Part shown: piece by piece, positions 1 through 9,613 of the stretch
Numbering within the stretch: position 1 is the first letter of the stretch
Layout of the letters: each line of letters begins with the position of its first letter
NCBI GenBank assembly: GCA_963920575.1
Contig: OY986969.1
Span: 16,787,288-16,851,287, forward strand
DNA from: Narthecium ossifragum
Lineage: Eukaryota; Streptophyta; Magnoliopsida; Dioscoreales; Nartheciaceae
Direction of reading: 5' to 3'
DNA length: 64,000 nt
Translations under genes and position numbers: made by a program
The notes under the pieces: model-generated
Told to the model about the DNA's origin: nothing
The model's input: the letters and a program-made list of their open reading frames with translations, nothing else
Database searches by the model: none

Positions 1-1517
1 CAGCCACGGTCCTAGGGCTAGATCCGAGCTACCCGAGAGGCTCGAATCGGCGATCAACCCAACGCCCCGTCTAACCTGAAATGTCCCTAATGCATACAGT
101 GCATGATCCTATGCGAACATCTAACCTAGATGTCTTTATATGTCATAACAACATTTATGAGTTCAACAGTTATGCATGATCCTATGCGAACATCTAACCT
201 AGATGTCTTTATATGTCATAACAACATTTATGAGTTCAACAGTTATACAATAGCCCTCTAATGCATACAATGCATGATCCTATGATAACAGCATGCATGC
301 TTCCTAACTTGATTGGGTATCTATCACAAATGAAAAACAATCAAAGGACGCCAGAAAATACTGTTCGGGGGCTTACGGTCGATGCGACGGTCGACCATGA
401 GACCAAAATTTAGCAAAACCATAAGGAACATGGTCAATCGTGACATCGACCATGGGAAGCCAAAAATGAGACAGTGTCTCACGGTCGATGCGACGATCGA
501 TCTGACGGTCGACCGTGAGGCCAGGTGGGAAACAGAGTAAGGATCTACGGTCGATCGGAACATTGACCCTAAGAGACCCAAAACGAGACAGAGACTCACG
601 GTCGATGCAACGGTCTATCTGATGGTCGACCGTGAGATTAGGATTAAGCGTGCCAACACCTGACGGTCGATCCGACGGTTGACCGTCGGGCCTGCCACAC
701 AGTTCCTAAGAACAGTACCAGGAATCCAATCTCTTGGATTTGATCTATCAAAGCTTATCGGAATTCGATGAAACTTTCCATAAACGCGTAAAAGATAAAG
801 GGAAAACTATTGGTATGAAGAAAACATGATTTTGACGGTTAAACCCAAACCTAGTTCTAAACGGTCAAAAACCGACAAACCGGCGGCAAAACGAGAATCG
901 TTCGATAAAATACGAAACCAACTGGTAGAAACATTCCAAGCAAACCATAACACTAACATATTAAGTTACACTACAATCTACCATACACGACTACATCAAA
1001 AGCACAATTAACCTATCCTAGGTAAACCCGACCACATGATCAGGGTAGAAACACATACTTGAACAAGCAAGGTAACTCCTCCATGTATCCCCCAAGGTCA
1101 ATCGCCAAGATCCGCTCCTCGAAGATCGCGACCCGAAGCCCTATCATAGCCAGCAGGAGAGAGAGAGGGAGAGACAATGACTGGAGAAGAAACAAAGAGA
1201 AAGGAAAGAGAAAGAAAGTCAGGGTGTTTATAGAGATCAAGATCTGATCTTTGTCGTCCGATTCGATCTTTCCCGATCAAGCTTTGATCTTCCGATCGGA
1301 GGCACTCTTAAGGTTCTAATCATTCACATACATCAATCTAAGGCCGTGTGTGAGCTACGCGAGTGTGAAATCGACCACCATGCGCAATTTACCAAATTAC
1401 CCCTGGGGTCACAGGAGCAACACGATCAACCTGATCGCACTCGACGCGAAACCAAACCAACAGGGACCGCCCCTTGAACCACGCGGTAGAGCCAGGTTAG
1501 AGGAACTGGTCCTCACA
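1..1517 (-). mobile_element. 3' LTR of element E (partial)
   Basis: Read on the minus strand the LTR starts at 1517 with TGTGAGGACC, the terminus shared by every chromovirus LTR here. It aligns by eye with solo LTR D from about 49863 to 51672, so the R/U5 part lies outside the window. It holds the conserved upstream palindrome near 1385-1410, a TATA-like CTATAAACACC on the minus strand near 1225-1236, and the ACGGTCGA array at 365-690. The stretch at about 115-250 contains a near-exact short duplication of a CCTATGCGAACATC segment. Confidence 0.8.
365..690. repeat. ACGGTCGA palindrome array in the LTR of E
   Basis: About six imperfect units are built on CACGGTCGATG...CGGTCGACCGTG. Within a unit the left and right halves are inverted repeats, so each can form a hairpin. 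Spacers resemble AAAACGAGACAGAG and repeat with the unit. The homologous LTR D has the same array at 50485-50845 with different unit copies. The units contain many CG sites. Confidence 0.75.
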
Positions 1518-1600
1518 ACCTAACATCCTTAAAAAGAATTTCGTCCCGAAATTCAATAAGGATAAGGCCGGGGAGAAAAGAACCAACTAGGCCTACCTAC
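1518..1600 (-). other. 3' internal tail of element E next to the 3' LTR
   Basis: On the minus strand, 1554-1536 reads GAATTTCGGGACGAAATTC followed by TTTTTAAGGATGTTAGG, directly before the LTR start at 1517. This FGDE-type coding end plus purine-rich stretch is the usual 3' boundary of Tekay/Del chromoviruses and marks the plus-strand priming region. The same motif, diverged, occurs in element B at 35713-35733. Confidence 0.7.
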
Positions 1601-2464
1601 ACAAGCAAAGCTGCAAGCTAGGGGCACCAATGCCCACAACAAGAAAACTACCTGCCGGGGTGAACAGTCGGGGAAACTCCCGACGAATGCGATCCTCTCG
1701 CTCTCAGGTCAAACTCTCTGCACTGCCATGTCTCCATCTGGCCATGACCAATGGTAATGATCTGCCCCTTAGTATCAGGTCTCGTCTGTCTAAAATCTAC
1801 ACTGGCTGCTCTACGTAGGTGGTGTCCTCCTCTATCTCGATGTCAACGTGCCTGATCACATGAGATGGATCTGAAATGTATTTTCTCAGCATCGACACAT
1901 GGAATGTGGGGTGGATCGCTGACATGTGCGGGGGTAGAGCCAACTGGTAGGCGACTACTCCAACGCGCCTGACGATCTCGAAAAGCCCCGTGAACCTCGG
2001 TGCTAGTTTGCCCTTGCAACCAAACCTGATTAATCCATTGCGCGGAGATACCTTTAGTAGCGCTCTGTCGCCAACTGCCAACTCCAGGGGTCGTAGCATG
2101 TGATCTACGTAGCTCTTCTGCTTACTCTGTGCTGTCAGGAGTCTCCCCATCCTCTTTCCAACACACTGGTGAGTGACATGGTCTACTGTACAACACCTCA
2201 AAGGGTGCAAAACCCAAACTGGCCAGAAAGCTGTTGTTGTAGGCAAACTCCACCAGAGTCACGTGCTACTCCCAAGTACCTCCAGCATCTAGCACACATG
2301 CTCTGAGCATTTTCTCTAAGATGTGGATCGTCTGCTCTGACTGCCCGTCTGTCTGAGGATGGAAAGTCGTACTGAACGTCAACGCTGTCCTCAAGGAGTC
2401 CTGGAAGCTACTCCAGAATCTACCCGTGAATCAGGGATCTCTGTCTGACACTATCGACACTAGG
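1600..2464 (-). pseudogene. Integrase C-terminal half and chromodomain-like tail of element E
   Basis: The minus strand encodes the end of the integrase catalytic core. Visible pieces are the SDRDP motif near 2435, FHPQTDGQSE near 2370, and AYNNS near 2240. After that come the C-terminal GPF/Y-type region (LKVSPRNGLIRFG..GKLAPRFTGLFEIV) and HPTFHVSMLRKY near 1880. The segment at 1810-1640 (ILDRRDLILRG, PLV, RW, EREDRIRREFP) resembles the C-terminal chromodomain that Tekay-type integrases use for targeting heterochromatin. Stops and frame changes interrupt the frame. The catalytic core is split: its N-terminal half is at 8764-9300, displaced by element F. Confidence 0.8.
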
Positions 2465-2675
2465 TATGAGGACCCATCCCACTACTCCTGTGGCTCGTCG
2501 TGAACCGCAAGGGCAATTTGGTAAATTGCACCTTGTCGGCTTGTTTCACACCCGCGTGTGCACACACTGACCGTGTTTGTAGTAATGTTTGGTTAGAACG
2601 GTTAGTGGGACCCATGATCGAAAGATCCGGACTTAGGCTTGAGTTCTTGCCTAAGTTTAGCTTTCAGCACAAAAA

Positions 2676-2775
2676 AGATCGATCCTCTCTAGCTAAGATA
2701 TCGATCCTCTTATGCCAGAAAGTCAAGTGCGATCGTCATGAAGGATCGATCCTTACCTAGGGAAGGATCGATCAT
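2676..2775. repeat. Promoter-proximal GATCGATC cluster in the 5' LTR of F
   Basis: GATCGATC cores occur at 2677-2684, about 2753-2760 and about 2766-2773, with a partial ATCGATCC near 2699. All lie within about 125 bp upstream of the TATA box at 2797. The core is an exact palindrome with a central CG. Confidence 0.75.
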
Positions 2776-2796
2776 TCATAAGTCGGCTCGTTTGCC

Positions 2797-2804
2797 TATA
2801 AAGC
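2797..2804 (+). promoter_or_regulatory. TATA box of the 5' LTR of F
   Basis: CTATAAAG lies 330 bp into the LTR, just downstream of the GATCGATC cluster. Its position near the start of a 2.3-kb LTR leaves nearly 2 kb of LTR as transcribed leader. Confidence 0.6.
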
Positions 2805-3144
2805 AAACGAAACTTTCTTCTTTGAATCCCTTTTGAAATCCGGCGATTTGAGCTCAGATCTCGCGATTTTTGAAGGCATCTGAGGACGATCCAAGGCCTA
2901 GCTGCTTGGTTCTAAGCTGCTTTTGCTCCGGTAGGGATTCCTACCTACTTTTATTCCGGGTTTTTGGAGTTTCTGGTTTTGATTGTGTTCTTTTACATAG
3001 ATCTCTCTATATGCATGTTTGTTTCTCGTGTTTTCACCGGTTTTGGACTCGTGGGATCTTGATCTATCAGATCCCAGAGTTTCGTTAAGTTTGGATGTCT
3101 CCTCCGACGGTATTTCTCGTCGGAAGTACGCCGGAGAACCCATT

Positions 3145-3425
3145 AGGATCGATCCCTCTGGGTTGATCATGCTATGCCGATGAAAGATCGATCTCCTGCT
3201 TGGAGAAGATTGATCTCGGTTCTTGGGTAGTATGGTTACCCTTCGTCACGAAGGAGATCGATCTTCCTGGAAGGATCGATCTTCATTGGTGCAAAGCGAA
3301 GGGTGCCCTTTGTTTCGAGAAAGATCGATCTTCCTGGGAGGAAGGATCGATCTTCTTTGTCTCGACAGTGAGGGAAGCTCACTGTTACTTAAGAGATCAA
3401 TCCTTTCATTGGGCAAGATCGATCC
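3145..3425. repeat. Second GATCGATC array in the LTR of F
   Basis: At least eight copies of (A/G)GATCGATC(C/T), some with GATTGATC or GATCAATC variants, are spaced about 20-40 bp apart. They lie downstream of the TATA box, inside the interval bounded by the splice-like sites at 2931 and 4417. Confidence 0.8.
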
Positions 3426-3548
3426 TTCAGTAGCAGAGAGGGTTTTTCATGGCTTTTGCCCACGGGGCTTGGTATGACGGTTTTGCTTATCGCTTTATAC
3501 CTTGTATATACGTTTAAGCATGTTAGCCCTATAATAGGGGCAGTGGTG

Positions 3549-3605
3549 AACCGGGGGAGTGATGACTCCCGGGAAGTTTAGAATAAACGGGCGGGTAGCC
3601 CTACG
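3549..3605 (+). other. Paired-hairpin module in the LTR of F
   Basis: Hairpin 1 pairs GGGAGT (3555-3560) with ACTCCC (3565-3570), extended by CC/GG across a 2-nt bulge. Hairpin 2 pairs GGGC near 3589 with GCCC near 3598. The module follows GTGAACC, and the intervening AGAATAAACGGGC is shared with the LTR at 16897-19024. Confidence 0.55.
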
Positions 3606-4766
3606 GCTTTCCCTAGCCTTGCATGCCGGCGTGCGCCGAGGGCTTTACCTGTTATCTATGTGAGCTGTTGTTTGCGGGGCTGCTTTCCGGTGCAGGTTTG
3701 TGGTGGACTGCTGGCAATTGGTGGTGGTACCACTGCAGCAGTCCCTAGACCTTATTTATCTGTTCACCACCCCGGGCCGGCAGGGTGCCGTGCCCAGACC
3801 TTGCTTTTGTATATCATCACATATTGTTGCATGTATATCTTGTATTTATCCTGCACATGTTCATACATGCATTGTGTTGTGCATTACTTGCATCTGTGTA
3901 GGGCGTTGCCGATCCGGGGTTTTCGGGTAGCCCGGATCTAGCTCTAGGACCGTTGCGGCTAGTTTAGTCCAGGATCCGATTTGTAGTATTCAGTCGTTTT
4001 CGATGATAGGGTTAGTTTGGCCTGAATACGTGATGTTTGATGTTTAGAGGTCGTGTATGCCTCGAGCCAGATGTTGTGGGTGCAACCGGTGTCAGTTCTT
4101 ATCTTTGGGGGCCTTCGGAGGGGTCCTGCCCAGGCAGTGTCTGTTCCTGCCCGCAGTGGTCACCAGTGTGGGCCCAGTTCGTTAGGGTGACCACAGCTGG
4201 AACCCTGTGACACTAGGTGTACTCAGGATGGGCCCAATCCTTGAGGGTGACCATGGTTGGGTATACCTAGGGACACCGGCAAAGGGTTATGGGACCCTTG
4301 CTGCGCACCCAAGTCTTGCTCAAGGGCGACACTGTTGTGTTCCCTCCCTTGTGAGTGTCGTAGTGTAGTGTCCCTGCTGAGCTTAGTGCTCACTCCTACC
4401 CGGGCTGCGTTTTGCAGGTGCTGGCGCTAGCTCTTCTTCGGTCGCCCCTACCGGGCCGGTGTTTGGCGACGTGGCGGCGTCTGGCGGTGCTTGAGAGGTG
4501 GCGATCTTCTAGCTTTGTACCTTTTTGTTATACATAGTCTCCTACGGTAGTGATAAATGTATAATTTCCCTGTTTTGAGGTTTTGTATATTATATCAGTT
4601 CAGTCCTTGTGTTTGTTTTTTTTGTGTGAATACAGGATGATTATGATTGGTTAGGGTAACCACTACGATTAGAGGGAAATCTCGCCAAAAATTTTCCGCA
4701 GTAGGTTAGGTTCCGCTTCGCGTCGCCCAGCCCGGTTGGGCCTACGCGGGTCGGGGCGCGACAACT

Positions 4767-4778
4767 TGGTATCAGAGC
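4767..4778 (+). other. Primer binding site of element F
   Basis: TGGTATCAGAGC begins 3 nt after the LTR end and matches the complement of plant initiator tRNA-Met, the usual primer for chromoviruses and copia elements. This fixes the 5' LTR boundary at 4763. Confidence 0.9.
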
Positions 4779-4968
4779 ATAGGTTGTAGATCCCAGGGTG
4801 TTAGAATCAGGATTCAGTTGAGATTGAGCGTGGAATGGGTTAGTTCTATGTCTAGAACATCCTTGCATGCTCTCCTTGCGATGTGTTATGCTTTTCCACT
4901 TTATTGATGTGTTGTTTGTTTTGCCGTTCTGACGAGTGAAAGCTCGTTTGCTATTGGTGATCGTGCAG

Positions 4969-6000
4969 ATGTCAGGAGCTCACGTCCGACCTACAGTTGC
5001 CGGTCGAGGTGGGGCACGACCTGGTCGACCCGCCCGACCGGACAGGACGGTTCCTGTCAGGGTGGTCCGGGCTAGACGGGCTGTACCATCACCAGTAGCG
5101 GTTGCGGTCGCACGGGAGGAGGCTCCTCTCGCCGAGGAGGGGGTCCTCGCTCCGGTCGATGGGCGGGCCGCGGCAGCGGTCATGATGGACTTCCAGCGGC
5201 TGAACCCGCCTAGGTTCAGCGGTGACACTGGAGATCCGACCACGGCAGACGGCTGGCTCCGAGGAGTCACATGCGTTTTCGACGCTCTCTTCGTCGGGGA
5301 TGACCGGATTCGGGTCACCCTCACGGCGTTCCAGCTCGATGGTGACGCCCTCGACTGGTAGTGCACTGCCCAGCACACCAGTGGCGGAGAGGAGCCGACG
5401 TGGGAGGAGTTCAGGGCGTTGTTCTTGGACGCGTACTTCCCTGAGAGTACGCGTGACGCCCTGTCTCGCGAGTAGCAGTCCCTCCTGCAGGGTACTCGCT
5501 CTGTGCAGCATTATACCACCCGGTTTACGCACTTGGTCCGTTTCGCGGGGGCAGTGGCAGCAGATCCAATGGCCAGGTCAGGGCAGTTTGAGTGGGGTCT
5601 TCGTCTAGAGATCAGGCGCCAGACGTGTTCCCACCGCTTCCAGACGCACTCAGCAGTTCTGAACTGCGCCTTAGTCGTAGAGGCGCAGTCGCAGGACGAG
5701 AGACGCCGGGCAGTTCGATCGGCAGTCTCTACCAGCTCACAGCAGTAGCGACCCCAGGGCAGAGGGGGGTTCGGTAGGGGGTAGCCGTGGTGTCAGCGAC
5801 CTTTTCAGCAGCGGCCGCAGCGTGCACCACAGTTCCAGCAGCCACTACCGAGCCCACCAGCCCCGTTCCTACTGACGGCCGGGCCATCTGGGCAGGCTTT
5901 GTCAGGGGGAACCAGGGACGACAGCCTGGCAGCGCGTCACCCACTTGCTACCACTGCGGGCAGCCGGGACACTACCGTATAGACTGTCCTTCGTGAGGAG
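4969..6000 (+). pseudogene. gag of element F
   Basis: The frame opens with an Arg/Ala-rich N-terminus. The retrotransposon gag core follows, with FQRLNPPRFSGDTGDP near 5190 and TAFQLDGDALDW ending at a TAG at 5359-5361. It continues through QHYTTRFTHLVRFAG near 5500 to a CCHC zinc knuckle, CYHCGQPGHYRIDC, at about 5948-5990. In-frame TAG codons occur at 5359, 5473 and 5746, each explained by one transition from TGG or CAG. A frame change separates the core from the knuckle. The family product is the capsid/nucleocapsid protein; this copy cannot make one. Confidence 0.85.
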
Positions 6001-6254
6001 CGCAGAGCGCTATGCCCCAGGGCAGTAGAGGTAGTGGGGTGGACGCGGGCCGGGACGTCCCAGGGGCAGACGCGGCTAGCGAGGGCAGGTGTTTGCCCTC
6101 CCAGTTCGTGAGCGGCAGGACACCGTTCAGCTGTATCAGCCGCCACCACAGTACCAGCAGCTGTTACAGTGCCAGCAATCGCAGCAGTACCAGCAGCAGT
6201 AGCAGTACCAGCAGCCACTGCAGCATCAGCAGGCAGCGGCAGAGCCATCCGTCC

Positions 6255-6742
6255 TCAAAGGTATCTTTCAGCTTTCCAGTTCTTTAGTAGATGTGCTGAT
6301 AGATTCAGGTGCGTCTCACTCCTACATTGCTAGCATGTGCGTGGCATCGCTAGGGTTAGAGACGAGTCGGCTAGAGGTGGTACAGTCTGTAGACTCACCG
6401 ATCGGCGGAGCGGTCAGGGTGGACCGGGACTGCTGATCTTGTCCCTTGGAGGTTGGAGGCCTCCGGGTCTGTCTAGACTTGCGGGTGCTAGACATGACCG
6501 GCTTTGACGTGATACTCGGTATGGACTGGTTGGCAGCATACCGGGCCGTCATCGACTATGGTCGTCGGAGGGTGGTTGCTTGGACACCCGACGGGACACG
6601 GTTTGTGTTGTTGGGGGATCGGTTCTCTTCCGATTCCTTTGCTTGTGGTGCAAGGAGGCGTGGCAGCGAGCTCTCAGCCTTGTTGGCCAGCCTGTCCCTG
6701 TCCGGTTCTGAGGGAGTGTAGCAGCGCAGTTTTCCCAGGGTC
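6255..6742 (+). pseudogene. Aspartic protease region of element F
   Basis: LIDSGASHSYI at about 6297-6330 carries the D-S-G catalytic signature of a retropepsin. A further segment, LDMTGFDVILGMDWLAAY, sits near 6490-6540. A TGA near 6433 and a TAG at 6719-6721 interrupt the frame. The domain lies between the gag knuckle and RT, as expected for a single gag-pol polyprotein. Confidence 0.8.
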
Positions 6743-8243
6743 GTGTGCGACTACACCGACGTGTTTCCCGAGGTATTGTCAGGGATTCCACCACCCAGAG
6801 AGGTCGATTTTGAGATCGACCTAGTACCACGTACCGCACCGATTTGTCTCCCAGCTTTTAGGATGGCACCAGCAGAGCAGAGTGAGTTGAGGACCCAGCT
6901 AGACGAGCTGACCAGCAGAGGCTTCATCCGTCCCAGCATGTCTCCCTGGGGGGCGCCAGTGTTGTTCGCAAAGAAGAAGGATGGTACCCTTCGACTTTGC
7001 ATAGACTACAGGCGGCTCAACAGGGTGATGGTGAAGAACAGGTATCCGATGCCGCGGATCGACGACCTGTTTGACCAGTTGAGAGGATCTTTAGTGTTCT
7101 CGAAGATCGATCTCCGCACCGGCTACCACCAGTTGAGGGTTCGGGATTGCGACATCCCGAAGACGGCATTCCGGACTCGGTACGGCCTGTACGAGTTCGT
7201 GGTGATGCCGTTTGGGCTGACGAACGCACCAGCAGCGTTCATGGATCTCATGCAGAGGATCTTCCGGCCTTTCCTAGACGAGTTCGTGGTGGTGTTCGTC
7301 GACGACATCCTTATCTACTCCCGGTCAGAGGCGGAGCACGAGCGACCCTTGATGACAGTGTTGCAGCAACTTAGGGAGCATCGGCTTTATGCCAAGGCTT
7401 CCAAGTGTGAGTTCTGGCTTGCATAGGTGGGGTTCCTTGGACATGTAGTATCGGCAGCAGGGATCTCAGTTGACCCGGCCAAGGTCGAGGCAGTGGTACA
7501 GTGGAAGAGACCGAGGACAGTGTTCGAGGTCCGTAGCTTCTTAGGCCTGGCGGGGTACTACAGGCGGTTCGTGCGGGACTTCTCCAGAGTCGCCGGGCCG
7601 TTGACCAGACTGACACAGAAGGCCGTCCCGTTCGTGTGGGATGATGCTTGTGAGCGAGCCTTCGTGGAGCTGAGGACCAGGTTGACCAGTGCACCGGTGC
7701 TGATCGTCCCCGAGCGAGGCGTTGGTTACAGTGTCTACTGCGACGCCAGTGGTGAGGGTTTGGGGGGTGTACTCATGTAGGAGGGGCACGCAGTTTCCTA
7801 TGGTTCTTGTCAGCTGAAGAACCATGAGAGGAACTACCCGACCCATGACTTGGAGCTAGCAGCAGTGGTCTTCGCCCTGAAGACCTGGCGGCACTACCTC
7901 TATGGCGAGAAGTTCTCACTCTTCTCGAACCATAAGAGTTTGAGGCACGTTTTCACCCAACGTGACCTCAACTTGAGGCAGCGACGCTGGATGGAGCTAC
8001 TGGAAGACTACGACTTCGAATTGCATTACCATCCTGGTAAGGCAAATGTCGTAGCAGACGCACTGAGCAGACAGGTGAGAGACACCAGAGCAGCAGTTGC
8101 AAGGTTGTCAGCGCGGCAGTGGCAGGCTCTAGAGACAGCGGGCCAGTTGGGGCTCGAGTTTGAGGATCGAGGATCCAGCAGCTTCCTCTACGCAGTGCAG
8201 AGTATGCCTGCAGTTCTTGCTAGAGTGTTAGAGGCACAGCACA
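6743..8243 (+). pseudogene. Reverse transcriptase and RNase H of element F
   Basis: One reading frame spans the region with only two stops, TAG at 7424-7426 and TAG at 7778-7780; both fit CAG to TAG. RT motifs in order are [16 protein letters not shown] (about 6973), [44 protein letters not shown] and the catalytic [10 protein letters not shown] (about 7295). The connection and RNase H follow with [53 protein letters not shown] and [14 protein letters not shown] (about 8030). The frame ends where the sequence crosses into LTR at 8244, so integrase is absent. The motif set fits the Tekay/Del lineage. Confidence 0.92.
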
Positions 8244-8758
8244 GTGACCATGGTTGGGTATACCTAGGGACACCGGCAAAGGGTTATGGGACCCTTGCTG
8301 CACACCCAAGTCTTGCTCAAGGGCGACACTGTTGTGTTCCCTCTCTTGTGAGTGTCGTAGTGTAGTGTCCCTGCTGAGCTTAGTGCTCACTCCTACCCGG
8401 GCTGCGTTTTGCAGGTGCTGGTGCTAGCTCTCTTCGGTCGCCCCTACCGGGCCGGTGTTTGGGGACGTGGCGGCGTCTGGCGGTGCCTGAGAGGTGGCGA
8501 TCTTCCAGCTTTGTACCTTTTTGTTATAGATAGTCTCCTACGGGAGTGATAAATGTATAATTTCCCTATTTTGAGGTTTTGTATATTATATCAGTTCAGT
8601 CCTTGTGTTTGTTTTTTTTGTGTGAATACGGATGATTATGATTGGTTAGGGTAACCACTACGATTAGAGGGAAATCTCGCCAAAAATTTTCCGCAGTAGG
8701 TTAGGTTTCGCTTCGCGTCGCCCGGCTCGGTTGGGCCTACGCGGGTCGGGGCGCGACA
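8244..8758 (+). mobile_element. Truncated 3' LTR of element F
   Basis: This segment matches 4247-4763, the last part of the 5' LTR, starting inside the shared GTGACCATGG. The upstream sequence is RNase H spacer coding, not LTR, so a deletion joined pol to the LTR at a 7-bp microhomology (GTGACCA). It ends GGGGCGCGACA and is followed by CTGGG, the altered target duplication. Confidence 0.9.
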
Positions 8759-8763
8759 CTGGG

Positions 8764-9613
8764 ATGTCGTGCAGTCGTACCACCTCGTCGATGTACCTCT
8801 GGCTCAGTCTGCCAACTGAATCTGTCGTCCCTATGGGGAGGAAATGAGCCAATTTGGTCAGTCGGTCGACAATGACCCAAATCGCATCATTCCACCTAGG
8901 TGTCCTGTGTAGCCCGGTGACGAAGTCCATCGCTATATGTTCCCACTTCCACTCTGTATGTGCTCTGCCTTCACCTTCTAACAGGTGAGAAAACTGGAAA
9001 CGAACTCTGCTACTGACCTTTTCGTCCTGCACCATCAAAACTGTCGGCGTTGGTCGTGGTACATCTTGGTGCTCCCGGGGTGAATGACGAAACAAGAGTA
9101 GACCGCTGTCCGTCGACACTCCCGGGGTGAACTCACGAAGGATCTCCTCTCGTAACGCGGGGTATGCTGGAACTGCAACTCTGCTTCTGAAGAGTAGACC
9201 ACTGTCCGTCGACACTGTCCAGACCTCAGCCGCGTGCTCGGTGCCGACCGCAGCACGGGTCTCCATGAGCTTTGAGTCTCCACCATGTGCCTCGATCACT
9301 TTGAGCAAAAGAACTGGGATGCTACGAACAGCATACAGGAAACCGCCCGTCACCTGGTCCTCGAAGTCAAGCCATAACTGACCAACTGTCTCTATCATCT
9401 GCCATTGTCGGGCTGACATCGCTGCCAAGGTCACTCTGCTGTCTCTGGCATGCCTGCTAGAAGCGTCTGCTATGATGTTTGCTTTACCAGGGTGGTGATG
9501 CAACTCGAAGTCATAGTCCTCTAATAGCTCCATCCACCATCGCTGCCTGAGGTTGAGGTCATGCTGGGTAAACACGTGCCTCAAACTCTTATGATCCGAG
9601 TACTCCATGAACC
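8764..9613 (-). pseudogene. RNase H and N-terminal integrase core of element E
   Basis: The minus strand reads [28 protein letters not shown] (RNase H end, about 9600-9440), then a spacer, then the start of the integrase core: KWEHIAMDFVTGL, WVIVDRLTKLAHFLP and VVRLHDIPVS, stopping at the F insertion. The first catalytic Asp (MDFV) and second region (VDRLTK) are visible. The expected HHCC zinc finger is scrambled: short blocks around 9065-9130 and 9090-9215 are duplicated, with GTCCGTCGACAC and CTCCCGGGGTGAA each present twice. Confidence 0.85.

Larger units (their letters stand above)
2465..4763 (+). mobile_element. 5' LTR of element F
   Basis: The LTR begins TATGAGGACCC (TG changed to TA at the second base) and ends GGGGCGCGACA. 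A TATA box, CTATAAAG, lies at 2797-2804. Promoter-proximal GATCGATC palindromes lie at 2677-2775 and a second cluster at 3145-3425. A donor-like CCG/GTAGGG is at 2930/2931 and an acceptor-like TTTTGCAG/GTG ends at 4417. A paired-hairpin module is at 3549-3605. The tail from 4247 onward is duplicated as the truncated 3' LTR. Confidence 0.88.
2465..8758 (+). mobile_element. Element F: Tekay/Del-like chromovirus with truncated 3' end
   Basis: This plus-strand retrotransposon is inserted into the integrase of E. It has a full 5' LTR (2465-4763), a tRNA-Met type PBS, gag, protease, RT and most of RNase H. The sequence then jumps directly into the last 515 bp of the 3' LTR at 8244. Integrase and about 1.8 kb of the 3' LTR are deleted. 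The flanking 5-bp target duplication is CTAGG (2460-2464) against CTGGG (8759-8763). The shared LTR segment differs at about 14 of 515 positions by hand count. Confidence 0.9.

Noticed and set aside
4767..4778. Possible tRNA gene fragment (also 31582-31602, 36597-36611, 41477-41491)
   Set aside because: These are primer binding sites complementary to tRNA 3' ends next to LTRs; no cloverleaf surrounds them.
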